Below, piece by piece: positions 27,929 through 37,304 of a stretch of 64,000 nucleotides of DNA. The stretch is from the NCBI GenBank assembly GCA_019113345.1, contig DXHQ01000078.1:1-64000 (forward strand), in the 5' to 3' direction. Numbering within the stretch: position 1 is the stretch's first letter; each line of letters starts with the position of its first letter. The notes beneath the pieces are model-generated. The model had not been told where the DNA came from, ran no database searches, and saw only the letters and a program-made list of their open reading frames with translations. Position numbers and translations under genes: made by a program. This stretch comes from Candidatus Faecalibacterium intestinigallinarum. GTDB taxonomy: Bacteria; Bacillota; Clostridia; Oscillospirales; Ruminococcaceae.

Positions 27929-28222
27929 AAGATTCGCTCCTTTCTGTGGAACCGCGTTTATGCCGGAGGAAACCGGCAGTCAGGTAAAGCGGTTCGTTGA
28001 TAAAAGAAGCATAGCATAGAAAAAGGCGAACAGTCAAGAAAAAACTGTTATATACTGTAAATTCAATATAATAAACAAAGAATAAACAGCAAATTCAGTC
28101 ATATAGTACAGCAGAAGAATGATGTAAAGAAACTAGGTGGTCTGCATGATACTATGAATGAAATACCTTGCTTGGGAGGCGCCTCTCATGCAGATGCTGC
28201 AGGTGATCGATCAGGCGAACAA

Positions 28223-29614
28223 TTACGCCTCGCTATGCTGCGCTGCATGAAGTTTGGACAACAAGATCACGCACTCGACGTGCCCCGTCCTTGGGAACAT
28301 ATCCACCGGCTGCACCTTTTCGACGCGGTAGCCGTCCTGTGCCAGGACGGCGGCGTCGCGGGCGGCGGTGGAGGGGTTGCAGCTGACATAGACCAGGCGG
28401 CGGGGAGCCATCCGGACGATGGCGGCCAGGGTGGCTGCGTCGCAGCCCTTGCGGGGCGGGTCGACGACGATGATGTCGGGGGCCAGGCCCTCGGCGGCCA
28501 GGCGGCCGGCGGCTTCGCCGGCGTCGGCGCAGAAAAAGCGGCTCTTGGCCGCGATGGCTTCGCCCATCCGGGCGGCGTTGGCTTTGGCGCTCTCGATGGC
28601 TTCGGGGACCACCTCGACCCCGACCAGGGCGCGGCAGCGCGCCGCCATGGACAGGCCGATGGTGCCCATTCCGCAATAGAGGTCGAGCAGCAGGTCGCCG
28701 GGGGCGGGGTCCGCGTAGGCGGCGGCCACGCCGTAGAGCTGCTCGGCGCCGGGGGTGTTCACCTGGTAAAAGGAGAGGGGTCCCAGCCGGACCGGCACCC
28801 CGCAGAGGGTGTCCTCGATGAAACCGGGGCCGCAGAGGACCCGGTTCTCCTGGCCGAGGATGACGTTGGTCTTGTCGGGGTTGACGTTGACGAGGACGGT
28901 GCGGACCGCCGGAAAGCGGCCGCAGAGGGCGGCGGTCAGCTCGGCGGCGTGGGGCAGGCGGGGCCGGGTGCAGACCAGGCAGACCATGATCTGGCCGCTG
29001 TGCGCGCCCCGCCGCAGAAAGATGTGCCGCACCAGCCCCTCGCCGGAAGCTTCGTCGTAGGGGCGGATGCCGTACTGTTCCAGAAGGCCGCACAGGAACC
29101 GGCCGATCTCGTTCAGGACGGCGGGCTGCAGTTTGCAGTCGCCGCAGGGGACGATCCGGTGGCTGCGCCCGGCGTAAAAGCCGATGCAGATCCGGCCGTT
29201 TTTGTCCAGGCCCACCGGGTACTGCACCTTGTTGCGGTAGCGGTCCACCTCGGGGGAGGGGAGGATGGGCTCGACCTCGACCTCCAGCCCGCCGATCCGG
29301 CGGAAGGCGTCGGCCACGGCGTCCTGCTTGGCCTGCAGCTCGGCGGCATAGCGCAGATGCCGCAGGCTGCACCCGCCGCAGGGCCCGGCCACCGGACAGT
29401 CGGCCGGGATGCGGTCGGGGGAGGGGACCTCCACCGACTCCACAATGCCGAAGGCGTACCGCCTGCAGTCCTTGACCACCCGGGCGCGGATGAGGTCGCC
29501 GGGGGCTGTGCCCGGCACAAAGACCGCCTCGCCCTCCCAATGGCCGACGCCGCTGCCGTCGCCGGACAGCCGCTCGATGGGCAGTGTGATGATCTGGTTT
29601 TTCTGTAAAGGCAT
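28223..29614 (-). CDS. rlmD: 23S rRNA (uracil-C5)-methyltransferase, RlmD/TrmA family
   Basis: TRAM-like N-terminus; CPVAGPCGGCSLRHL Fe-S cysteines; LLLDLYCGMGTIGLSMA; VVDPPRKGCD; LVYVSCNPSTAARD. Confidence 0.93.
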   Translation of the reverse strand: MPLQKNQIITLPIERLSGDGSGVGHWEGEAVFVPGTAPGDLIRARVVKDCRRYAFGIVESVEVPSPDRIPADCPVAGPCGGCSLRHLRYAAELQAKQDAVADAFRRIGGLEVEVEPILPSPEVDRYRNKVQYPVGLDKNGRICIGFYAGRSHRIVPCGDCKLQPAVLNEIGRFLCGLLEQYGIRPYDEASGEGLVRHIFLRRGAHSGQIMVCLVCTRPRLPHAAELTAALCGRFPAVRTVLVNVNPDKTNVILGQENRVLCGPGFIEDTLCGVPVRLGPLSFYQVNTPGAEQLYGVAAAYADPAPGDLLLDLYCGMGTIGLSMAARCRALVGVEVVPEAIESAKANAARMGEAIAAKSRFFCADAGEAAGRLAAEGLAPDIIVVDPPRKGCDAATLAAIVRMAPRRLVYVSCNPSTAARDAAVLAQDGYRVEKVQPVDMFPRTGHVECVILLSKLHAAQHSEA

Positions 29615-29629
29615 GGTTCCTCCTTGGGC

Positions 29630-30499
29630 TCACGGGGTGTCGGGCGGGTCGGATGCGGCGGCCGTGCCGGCCTGCAGCGCAGCCAGATACTTGCTGGGGG
29701 GCACCCCCTTGGCCCGCTTGAAGACACGGGAAAAATAAAACTGATCGAAAAAGCCGACCGAAATGGCCACTTCGGCAATGGACAGGCTGCCGTCCTGCAG
29801 CAGTTTGCAGGCCTCGTTGATCCGGTATTCGGTCAGGTAGTCGATGGGGCTCTTGCCCACGTTGCTCATAAAGACGCGGTAGAGGTGGCTGCGGGAGACC
29901 CCGACGCTCTTGGCCACGTCGTCGATCGAGATATCGTGTGAGTAATTGAACTGGATGTACTTGATGGCGTTCAGGACGTACTGGCAGGAAGAATTGGTGC
30001 TACGGGGCCGCCGCTCGCTGCTCTCCTCCATCAGGGCGGCGATGAAGAGGTAGAGATAGCCCACCATGGCCGTCTCGTCCTGGACCCGCAGCCCGCGGGC
30101 GCGGTAGATGTTCTCCATCGCCTTGAACATCTCGTCGAGATGCTGGGTGTGATGGACCGGCTGCTCCTCCGAAAAGGGCAGCAGGGCGGCCAGCCGGTGG
30201 GCGCTGATCCCGTTGAAGCCCACCCAGCAGTATTCCCAGGGCTGCTGCGCGTCGGCGGCGTAGGTATTCAGCTGGCCGGGCGGGACAAAAAAGAAGTCGC
30301 CGGGGGTCAGCTCCCAGGTCTTGCCCCCGGTCTGAAAGGTGCCCCTGCCCGCCAGCACCAGATGGATCAGGTAATGGTCCCGGATGCCGGGGCCCCAGGT
30401 GTGGCCGGGGGCGCAGCGTTCCAGTCCGCAGTTGAAGACGGACAGGTCCACGTTGTTGGCAAAATTGTGTTTGAACGACTGTTTATAAACCTCCGGCAT
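29630..30499 (-). CDS. AraC family transcriptional regulator
   Basis: DISIDDVAKSVGVSRSHLYRVFMSNVGKSPIDYLTEYRINEACKLLQDGSLSIAEVAISVGFFDQFYFSRVFKRAKGVPPSKY. Confidence 0.94.
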   Translation of the reverse strand: MPEVYKQSFKHNFANNVDLSVFNCGLERCAPGHTWGPGIRDHYLIHLVLAGRGTFQTGGKTWELTPGDFFFVPPGQLNTYAADAQQPWEYCWVGFNGISAHRLAALLPFSEEQPVHHTQHLDEMFKAMENIYRARGLRVQDETAMVGYLYLFIAALMEESSERRPRSTNSSCQYVLNAIKYIQFNYSHDISIDDVAKSVGVSRSHLYRVFMSNVGKSPIDYLTEYRINEACKLLQDGSLSIAEVAISVGFFDQFYFSRVFKRAKGVPPSKYLAALQAGTAAASDPPDTP

Positions 30500-30627
30500 A
30501 ATGGGCCTCCTTTTCGGGCAGAGTGGGGAACACCCTCAGTATACCATATCCGGCGGCGCAAATTCAACAAAAGTACATCTGAATCTTTGTCCCGGACGCC
30601 GAAAATCCTTTTTTCGGCCCAAGAAAA

Positions 30628-30656
30628 TTGCAAAATGCCCCCGCATGGGCTACAAT
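30628..30656 (+). promoter_or_regulatory. sigma-A-type promoter for galactokinase gene
   Basis: TTGCAA (30628-30633) N17 TACAAT (30651-30656). Confidence 0.65.
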
Positions 30657-30701
30657 AGGGATATCACCATCGGCTCACACGACAAAAGCAAGGGGGTACT
30701 T

Positions 30702-32000
30702 ATGGCGACAAGCGGACAGAGGCGGCAGGAGATCGCGGCGGGCGTCTGGGACGGCGTGCTGCAAAATTTGTACGGCCCGTCGGAGGAGACGCTGGCCCGG
30801 CAGCGGGCGCGCTGGTGCGCGGCGCTGGAAGGGTTCGAGCTCTACTTCGGCCCGGGGCGGCAGGTGCGGATCTACACCGCGCCCGGCCGGGCCGAGCTGG
30901 GGGGCAACCACACCGACCATCAGCACGGTTACGGCCTGGCGGCGGCGGTGGGGCTGGACCTGGTGGCGGTGGCCGCCCCCAACGACGACCATTACATCCG
31001 GGTCAAGTCCTGGGGGTTCAACAAGCTGGACGTGGTCGACCTCGACCAGTCCGATCTGCAGAGCGGGGAGTTCACCCATTCGGCCAGCCTGATCCGGGGC
31101 CTGGCCGAAGGCTTCCGCTCGGCCGGGCGGGAGGTGAGCGGCTACGACGCCTACACCACCAGCGACGTGCTGCGCGGGTCGGGGCTGTCCAGCTCGGCGG
31201 CCTTTGAGATGGGGATGGGCGCCATCATGAACGCCGAGTCCGGCTGCGGCCTGACGGCGGCGCAGGTGGCCCGGCTGGGCCAGTACGCCGAGAACATCTA
31301 CTTCGGCAAGCCCAGCGGCCTGCTGGACCAGCTGACCAGCGCGCTGGGCGGGGTGGTCTTTGCCGACTTTGAGGACCCCGAGACCCCGCGGGTCGAAAAG
31401 ATCCACGCCGGCGGGCTGCTGCCGGAGGGGATGAGCCTCTGCGTCACCGACACCCGGGGCAGCCACAGCGAGCTGACCGCCGAGTTTGCCGCCATCCGGG
31501 GCGAGATGGAGGCGGTAGCCGCCTGCTTTGACGGCTGCAAGGTGCTGGGTCAGGTGCGGGAGGCCGACTTCTGGGCCCGCCTGCCCGCCCTGCGGGCCCA
31601 GTGCGGGGACCGCGCCTGCCTGCGGGCGGTCCACTTTTTCCGGGAAAACGCCCGCACCCTCGCCGAGGACCGGGCCCTCCGCTCCGGCCGCTTTGAAGAG
31701 TTCCTCCGGCTGGTGCGGGAGAGCGGCCACGACTCCTTCACCCTCTGCCAGAACGTCTACAGCGGCGCCGACCCGCACCACCAGAGCCTTTCGGTGGCGC
31801 TGGCCCTCAGCGAGCAGATCCTGACGGGCAGCGGCGGCGCCTGGCGGATGCAGGGGGGCGGCTTTGCCGGCACCATCCAGGCCTTTGTCCCGGCGGCCTG
31901 CCTTGCCCGCTACCGCGCCGCCATGGACGGCGTCTTCGGCCCCGGCAGCTGCCACGTCCTCACCCTGCGGGAGCAGGGGGCCGGGCTGGCCATCGGATAG
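30702..32000 (+). CDS. galK: galactokinase family protein (GHMP kinase)
   Basis: TAPGRAELGGNHTDHQHGYGLAAAV; SDVLRGSGLSSSAAFEMGM; GGAWRMQGGGFAGTIQAFVP. Confidence 0.88.
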   Translation: MATSGQRRQEIAAGVWDGVLQNLYGPSEETLARQRARWCAALEGFELYFGPGRQVRIYTAPGRAELGGNHTDHQHGYGLAAAVGLDLVAVAAPNDDHYIRVKSWGFNKLDVVDLDQSDLQSGEFTHSASLIRGLAEGFRSAGREVSGYDAYTTSDVLRGSGLSSSAAFEMGMGAIMNAESGCGLTAAQVARLGQYAENIYFGKPSGLLDQLTSALGGVVFADFEDPETPRVEKIHAGGLLPEGMSLCVTDTRGSHSELTAEFAAIRGEMEAVAACFDGCKVLGQVREADFWARLPALRAQCGDRACLRAVHFFRENARTLAEDRALRSGRFEEFLRLVRESGHDSFTLCQNVYSGADPHHQSLSVALALSEQILTGSGGAWRMQGGGFAGTIQAFVPAACLARYRAAMDGVFGPGSCHVLTLREQGAGLAIG

Positions 32001-32027
32001 GTACTCCATACAGAGAAGGGAAATCAC

Positions 32028-32573
32028 ATGGAACAAATGCTTTTGGTGCGCTGCGCGCCCGCTTACGCCGCGCAGATCGCTTCGTACCGGCAGGAATGTC
32101 TGGACACCGGCAGCCGGATGGACGGATGCGGCCCGCTGCGCCGGATGGAGGACCCCATGGACTGGGTCCGCTGGTGCCAGTCCTGGGATACAGACGGGGC
32201 TCTGCCCACCGATATGGATTGGGTGCGGACCACCCAGTTTTTGTACATCCGTGCATCCGACAGTAAGATGGTGGGCACCATCCAGGTGCGGCATACCCTG
32301 AACCAGATGCTTGCAGCTTACGGCGGGCATATCGGCTATTCCGTCCGCCCGTCCGAGCGGCGCAAAGGCTACGCCGCCCGGATGCTGGGGGAGGTTTTGC
32401 CCTTTTGCCGGCAGCTGGGGCTTGCCCGCGTGCTGATTACCTGTACGCCGGACAATGAAGCCAGCCGGCGGACCATTCTGGCGAATGGCGGTGTGTATGA
32501 ATCGACCGTCTTTGAGGCAGATCGAGGCCGGGAACTGGAACGGTACTGGATCGACCTGACATCAAAAAAATAA
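32028..32573 (+). CDS. GNAT family N-acetyltransferase
   Basis: GTIQVRHTLNQMLAAYGGHIGYSVRPSERRKGYAARMLGEVLPFCRQLGLARVLITCTPDNEASRRTILANGG. Confidence 0.93.
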   Translation: MEQMLLVRCAPAYAAQIASYRQECLDTGSRMDGCGPLRRMEDPMDWVRWCQSWDTDGALPTDMDWVRTTQFLYIRASDSKMVGTIQVRHTLNQMLAAYGGHIGYSVRPSERRKGYAARMLGEVLPFCRQLGLARVLITCTPDNEASRRTILANGGVYESTVFEADRGRELERYWIDLTSKK

Positions 32574-32588
32574 AGAAAGAGGGAAATC

Positions 32589-32996
32589 ATGGCCCATCCG
32601 TACTATAAGCCGTGTCCGGAGCTGACGAGATGCAATGACCTGATCGAAAGATATTGGGAAAATAAACAGTACGAAGAATGTTTTGCCGGGCATATGGAGC
32701 TTGCGCAGAAGGGCTATCCGCTGGCAGAATGCCAGATCGGGTACTTTTATCTGTATGGATTCGGCGTCGAAAAAGATTTGGAGCAGGCATTTTACTGGAC
32801 CGAACGTGCGGCGAAGCATGGAGATTGGGACGCCCAGTATAACCTGGCTTCGTTTTATGAACAGGGCGTCGCAACAGCGCCCGACCTGGAAAAGGCGGAT
32901 GAGTGGTATCGCAAAGCGGCCGCCCAGGGGCACAAGCTGGCGCTGCAAAAATTAGGAGAGGAACAGCCGGCAGAAAAATCCCAAAAAAGTGATTGA
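32589..32996 (+). CDS. SEL1-like/tetratricopeptide repeat protein
   Basis: QIGYFYLYGFGVEKDLEQAFYWTERAAKHGDWDAQYNLASFYEQGVATAPDLEKADEWYRKAAAQGHKLALQKLGE. Confidence 0.9.
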   Translation: MAHPYYKPCPELTRCNDLIERYWENKQYEECFAGHMELAQKGYPLAECQIGYFYLYGFGVEKDLEQAFYWTERAAKHGDWDAQYNLASFYEQGVATAPDLEKADEWYRKAAAQGHKLALQKLGEEQPAEKSQKSD

Positions 32997-33021
32997 CAAT
33001 CCCGCTTTCTCTTGGTATAAT
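32993..33021 (+). promoter_or_regulatory. consensus sigma-A promoter of the rpsF-ssb-rpsR operon
   Basis: TTGACA (32993-32998) N17 TATAAT (33016-33021), exact consensus. Confidence 0.9.
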
Positions 33022-33029
33022 AAATTGCT

Positions 33030-33098
33030 GTCTGTAAAGACGGCCCCGCGGGAAGCCCCGCGGACCCTTGGCTTCCATCCGAAGCCCTTATGTCCAAA
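33030..33098 (+). promoter_or_regulatory. structured 5' leader of rpsF (candidate S6:S18 autoregulatory RNA)
   Basis: Hairpins CCGCGGG-aagc-CCCGCGG and GGCTTC-CATCC-GAAGCC in the 70-90 nt leader. Confidence 0.45.
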
Positions 33099-33112
33099 AG
33101 GAGGTGCACAAA

Positions 33113-33397
33113 ATGGCAAAGTACGAAACCATGCTGATTACCACCGCCACCCTCGATGACGAGGCTACCGCCGCTCTGGTCGGTAAGTTTAAGTCCCTGA
33201 TCGAGGCCAACGGCACGATCGATTCCATCGACGAGTGGGGCAAGCGCCGTCTGGCTTACCCCATCAACGACGAGAACGAGGGCGTCTACACCGTGATCAA
33301 CTTCACCAGCGAGCCCGACTTCCCCGCCGAGCTGGACCGTGTGTACAAGATCACCGAGGGCGTCATGCGCTCCCTGATCGTCGCTAAGGAAGACTAA
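33113..33397 (+). CDS. rpsF: 30S ribosomal protein S6
   Basis: MAKYETMLITTATLDDEATAALVGKFKSLIEANGTIDSIDEWGKRRLAYPINDENEGVY. Confidence 0.97.
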   Translation: MAKYETMLITTATLDDEATAALVGKFKSLIEANGTIDSIDEWGKRRLAYPINDENEGVYTVINFTSEPDFPAELDRVYKITEGVMRSLIVAKED

Positions 33398-33425
33398 TTC
33401 CATCGAGTTCAAGGAGTCCTGTCTT

Positions 33426-33911
33426 ATGTTGAACGTTGTTGCAATCATGGGCCGCCTGGTGGCGGACCCCGAGCTCCGCACCACCACCAGCGGCATCAAT
33501 ATGGCCCGCTTCCGCATCGCCTGCGACCGCAACTTTGCCCGCCAGGGCGAGCAGCGCCAGGCCGATTTCCTGGACGTGGTGGCATGGCGCAGCCAGGCCG
33601 ATTTTGTCTGCAAGTACTTTCAGAAGGGCAGCTTGATCGTCATCGACGGCAGCATCCAGACCCGTCAGTACCAGGACAAGAACGGCAACAACCGCACCGC
33701 GGTGGAGATCGTCGCCAACAACATCAATTTTGCCGGGCCCAAGAATTCGGGCGGCAGCACCGGGGGCGGCTCGTCCTACCAGGGCGGCCAGCCCCGCCAG
33801 AACGCCCAGAGCGCCGCACGCCCCTCCAACATCGAGGCGGTGCCCAGCTATTCGGCCGGGGACAACGATGACTTCGCCGTCATCGACGACAGCGACGATC
33901 TGCCGTTCTGA
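33426..33911 (+). CDS. ssb: single-stranded DNA-binding protein
   Basis: MLNVVAIMGRLVADPELRTTTSGINMARFRIACDRNF; C-terminal acidic DDSDDLPF. Confidence 0.97.
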   Translation: MLNVVAIMGRLVADPELRTTTSGINMARFRIACDRNFARQGEQRQADFLDVVAWRSQADFVCKYFQKGSLIVIDGSIQTRQYQDKNGNNRTAVEIVANNINFAGPKNSGGSTGGGSSYQGGQPRQNAQSAARPSNIEAVPSYSAGDNDDFAVIDDSDDLPF

Positions 33912-33956
33912 TGCGTCCATCCCGACATCAAAATTCAAACAGGAGGTAAACCAGCA

Positions 33957-34214
33957 ATGGCTTTTGAGAAAAACGAAGGCTCCCGCCCCGCACGTCCCGT
34001 GCGCCGCGGCCGCAAGAAGGTCTGCAGCTTCTGCGTCGATCGCATTGACGAGATCGATTACAAGGATGTTGCCCGTCTGCGCAAGTACGTCTCCGAGCGG
34101 GCCAAGATCATTCCCCGCCGCGTGACCGGCACCTGCGCTTATCATCAGCGCGCCCTGACCACCGCCATCAAGCGGGCCCGTCACGTCGCCCTGATGCCCT
34201 ACGTCAGCGACTAA
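33957..34214 (+). CDS. rpsR: 30S ribosomal protein S18
   Basis: [64 protein letters not shown]. Confidence 0.97.
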   Translation: MAFEKNEGSRPARPVRRGRKKVCSFCVDRIDEIDYKDVARLRKYVSERAKIIPRRVTGTCAYHQRALTTAIKRARHVALMPYVSD

Positions 34215-34252
34215 TTCGCAAACCTATTCCAAAACAATCAGCAATCAGCAGC

Positions 34253-34290
34253 AAACGTCGCCTTGCCCCTTCGGGCCGGGCGGCGTTTTT
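34253..34290 (+). terminator. intrinsic terminator of rpsF operon
   Basis: AAACGTCGCC...GGGCGGCGTTTTT. Confidence 0.8.
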
Positions 34291-34306
34291 CTATGCCGGG
34301 ACGCAG

Positions 34307-34342
34307 AAAAGCCCGGCCTCAGAAGAGGACCGGGCGGTTTTT
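34307..34342 (-). terminator. intrinsic terminator downstream of galU
   Basis: Minus strand CCGCCCGGTCCTC-ttct-GAGGCCGGGCTTTTCT. Confidence 0.75.
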
Positions 34343-34343
34343 C

Positions 34344-35219
34344 TTACAGCGTTTTGCAGAACTCTTTCAGGTAGGCGCGGAACGCTTCGCCGATCTCGGG
34401 GTGCTGCAGCGCAAGCTCGACCTGCGCCTCGGCGACGCAGAGCTTGTTGCCCATATCGTAGTGCTTGCCGGTGAAGGCCACCGCCGTCATGCCGCCTTTG
34501 GTGCGGGCGTATTCGGCCATGGCGTCGGTCAGCTGGATCTCGCCGCCGGCGCCGGGCCGGGTGGCGGCCAGCAGGGGATAGATCTCGGAAGTCAGCAGCA
34601 CCCGCCCCAGGATGGAGTAGTTGCTGAATTCCTGGCCCTTTTTGGGCTTTTCGATCATGTCGTCCACAAAGAAATAGTTGTCGCGGATGGGGGTGGTCTT
34701 GAGGCTGCAATAGCGGCTGACGTCCTCCCAGGGGACGGCGCAGACGCCGGCAGCCGGCCGGCCAAATTCCTCGTAGGCGCGGATCAGCTGGGCGCAGACC
34801 GGGTCCTCGCCGATGATGACGTCGTCGCCGTAGATGACCACGAAGGGGTCATCGCCGGTGAAGGGTTGGGCCATGCTCACCGCATGGCCGAGGCCGAGGG
34901 TCTGCTTCTGGCGGACAAAGTAGATGTTGGCGAGGTTGGCGATGCCCAGGCACTCTTCCAGCAGCTTTTCCTTGCCGGGGACGGCAAGTTTTGCCTCCAG
35001 CTCGGGGCTGCGGTCGAAGTGGTCCTCGATGATGGACTGGTTCCGGCTGACGATGATGAGGATGTCGGTGATGCCGGAGCGGACCGCCTCTTCCACCAGA
35101 TACTGGATGGCGGGCTTGTCCACAATGGGCAGCATCCCCTTGGGCATGGCTTTGGTGGCGGGCAGGACCCGGGTGCCCAGACCGGCGGCGGGGATGACGG
35201 CTTTTTTGACGGCTTGCAT
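34344..35219 (-). CDS. galU: UTP--glucose-1-phosphate uridylyltransferase
   Basis: MQAVKKAVIPAAGLGTRVLPATKAMPKGMLPIVDKPAIQYLVEEAVRSGITDILIIVSRNQSIIEDHFD. Confidence 0.97.
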   Translation of the reverse strand: MQAVKKAVIPAAGLGTRVLPATKAMPKGMLPIVDKPAIQYLVEEAVRSGITDILIIVSRNQSIIEDHFDRSPELEAKLAVPGKEKLLEECLGIANLANIYFVRQKQTLGLGHAVSMAQPFTGDDPFVVIYGDDVIIGEDPVCAQLIRAYEEFGRPAAGVCAVPWEDVSRYCSLKTTPIRDNYFFVDDMIEKPKKGQEFSNYSILGRVLLTSEIYPLLAATRPGAGGEIQLTDAMAEYARTKGGMTAVAFTGKHYDMGNKLCVAEAQVELALQHPEIGEAFRAYLKEFCKTL

Positions 35220-35254
35220 AAGGGGACCTCCTTTGGCTTTGATGGATTCCTGTC

Positions 35255-36226
35255 TCAGATCAGCAGCCCCACAATGGCGTCGACGTTGGGGCCCAGCAGC
35301 AGGCTGAACACCGCCCCGGCCACCATCATCAGGGTGCATACCCCGACGACGGCGGCCCAGCTGACGCCGCCCTGCGCGCGGAGCACGGCTTCACGCTTGG
35401 CCTTTTCGGGGAACTCGGCCTCGATCCGGCGGATCCGCCCGGCGGCGCTGCGGCGGTACAGATATTTGGCGAACATCCCGCTCAGCACCATGACGGCAAA
35501 GCTGGCGATGGAAGCCAGCTGCGCCAGAAAGAGCAGGGACGAGGCGCTGATGGAAGGGGCAAAGGCGCTTTCGCTCAGCACCAGCAGCTCCAGCAGGGCG
35601 GGCAGGTTGAGCAGCAGGTCGACCGCCAGAAAGGCGAAAGCCGGCTTCCAGGCCTTGCGGTAGAAAAAGTAGAGCGGCCCGAACAGCAGCGCCGAGAAAC
35701 AGATCGAGCTCTTGCGGCCGTACTTCTGCATCTGGGAAAAGTCGCGCAGATAGGCCAGGCTGGAAGGCCCGAGGTAGATCTCCCACTCCTCGGCCGGGAT
35801 GCCGTCGATGGGCTCGGCGGCGCTGGCCGCGCTGGTCTGCCAGGCGCCGCCCTGCGCTTCCTGATAAAGGCGGGCGTAGTTGAAGCCGCCGCCGGGATTG
35901 GCCTGCGCCTGACGGTCGGCGCCCACCCGGGGCGGCGGGGTCTGGCCGGCCTCGCCGCTTTTCAGGGGCGCGCCGCAATGACTGCACCGGGCGGCGTTTT
36001 CGGGGTTGGGGGCGCCGCAGTTGGGGCAGCGGTGTTCGGGCCGGGCCGAAGCCGGGGGCGTCCACTCGAAGCCTGTGCCGTGCCGGGCGGCGTAGACGCA
36101 GGCCCCCTGCTTTTCATAGCAGGCGCGGTGATAGGGCGCGCCGCAGTCGGGGCAGACGACGATATCGTCCGTGTCGGTCAGGGCCTTGCCGCAGACCGAA
36201 CAGGGACAACCGGTAAACTGATACAT
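35255..36226 (-). CDS. RING-like/zinc-ribbon membrane protein (DUF2628-like C-terminus)
   Basis: CPCSVCGKALTDTDDIVVCPDCGAPYHRACYEKQGACVY; CPNCGAPNPENAARCSHCGAPL; C-terminal TM segments. Confidence 0.85.
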   Translation of the reverse strand: MYQFTGCPCSVCGKALTDTDDIVVCPDCGAPYHRACYEKQGACVYAARHGTGFEWTPPASARPEHRCPNCGAPNPENAARCSHCGAPLKSGEAGQTPPPRVGADRQAQANPGGGFNYARLYQEAQGGAWQTSAASAAEPIDGIPAEEWEIYLGPSSLAYLRDFSQMQKYGRKSSICFSALLFGPLYFFYRKAWKPAFAFLAVDLLLNLPALLELLVLSESAFAPSISASSLLFLAQLASIASFAVMVLSGMFAKYLYRRSAAGRIRRIEAEFPEKAKREAVLRAQGGVSWAAVVGVCTLMMVAGAVFSLLLGPNVDAIVGLLI

Positions 36227-36397
36227 AAAAGCCTCCGCATTCACATTGGATGGTATGTCTAGTATACTCTCCGGGAGCAAAAAAGAAAAGCCAAACTTGC
36301 AAATTTGACCCTTTATTCTGTAGTTCCCGGCCAGTATACCACAAAATCTTGAAGAAATTGAAAACAAACCCCGCCTTTGACCCTTCTTCACAAAAAA

Positions 36398-36426
36398 TTG
36401 ACAGACGGCGCCGTCCCGTGTTATCC
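36398..36426 (+). promoter_or_regulatory. sigma-A-type promoter
   Basis: TTGACA (36398-36403) N17 TTATCC (36421-36426), preceded by TG. Confidence 0.55.
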
Positions 36427-36453
36427 TGATGGCAGAACAGGGGAGGGACAACC

Positions 36454-37182
36454 ATGATGCGAGACCATGACATCGACCTGTGCGGTGCGGAAGGGGGCGG
36501 CCGCGCGCCCGATATGCCCTATCTGGCGGCGGAGGACCGCTTTGCCTTCCGGTGCGCCGGGTGCGGCGGATGCTGCCGGGGCCGGGAGGACCTTGTCCTC
36601 TCGGGCTACGACCTCTACCGGCTCTCCCGGCGGCTGGGCCTGCCGCCCAAAATCACCGCCCGGGCCTTCTGCCGCAGCTACATCGGGGCGGTCAGCCGGC
36701 TGCCGGTGCTCCGGCTGGCCCCGGTCAGGGCGGAGCGGAACAACTGCCCCTTTCTGACCGGCGGGCGGTGCGCCGTCCACGAGGCGCGGCCGCTGGCCTG
36801 CGCCCTCTACCCGCTGGGGCAGGAGATCAGCCGGGAGGGGCGGGTGCGCTATTATTTTCAGAACACCGGCTGCGGAGAGGCGCCGGACGGGACGGTCCTT
36901 GCGGATTACCTCGCGGCGCAGGGCGTCGCCGGGCGGGAGAAGTGCGATGTGCTCTGGGCCGTCCGCTGCATGGCCCTCGAGGAGGAGGCCCCCGGCTGGG
37001 AGGCGGCGATGGGCCCGGTGGTGCTGCGGCGGTTCCAGGCAAAGCTGGCCGAAGCGCTGTATGAGCGCTACGATACCGCCCGCCCCTGGCCGGAGCAGTT
37101 TTTGGAAAATCTCGCCTGGCTGGCCGGGCAGCGGGCCCGTCTGGAAGAGATGCAGCAGCGCGTCTATCGAAAAAACAGATAG
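36454..37182 (+). CDS. YkgJ family cysteine cluster protein
   Basis: FRCAGCGGCCRGREDLVLSGYDLYRL...NNCPFLTGGRCAVHEARPLACALYPLG. Confidence 0.92.
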   Translation: MMRDHDIDLCGAEGGGRAPDMPYLAAEDRFAFRCAGCGGCCRGREDLVLSGYDLYRLSRRLGLPPKITARAFCRSYIGAVSRLPVLRLAPVRAERNNCPFLTGGRCAVHEARPLACALYPLGQEISREGRVRYYFQNTGCGEAPDGTVLADYLAAQGVAGREKCDVLWAVRCMALEEEAPGWEAAMGPVVLRRFQAKLAEALYERYDTARPWPEQFLENLAWLAGQRARLEEMQQRVYRKNR

Positions 37183-37264
37183 ATGATTTTTGAAGTATCA
37201 ATAAGAAACGTGCTTCAGGGAAATAAAATCTTGCGGCCGCTCTTGTATTCTGGGACAAAGTGTG

Positions 37265-37304
37265 CTATACTTCACAAGCATGAAGCACTTCACACGCGTG
37301 AAGC
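37265..37304. promoter_or_regulatory. promoter -10 with two abutting 18-bp operator repeats
   Basis: -10 TATACT then ACTTCACAAGCATGAAGC (37269-37286) and ACTTCACACGCGTGAAGC (37287-37304), each with an internal dyad. Confidence 0.7.

Noticed and set aside
28140-28222. Possible remnant gene after rlmD (short peptide MQMLQVIDQANNYASLCCAA)
   Set aside because: Too short, no RBS support or recognisable domain; left unannotated.
33736-33870. Gly/Ser/Gln-rich stretch in ssb as a repeat
   Set aside because: Normal disordered SSB C-terminal linker before the acidic tip.
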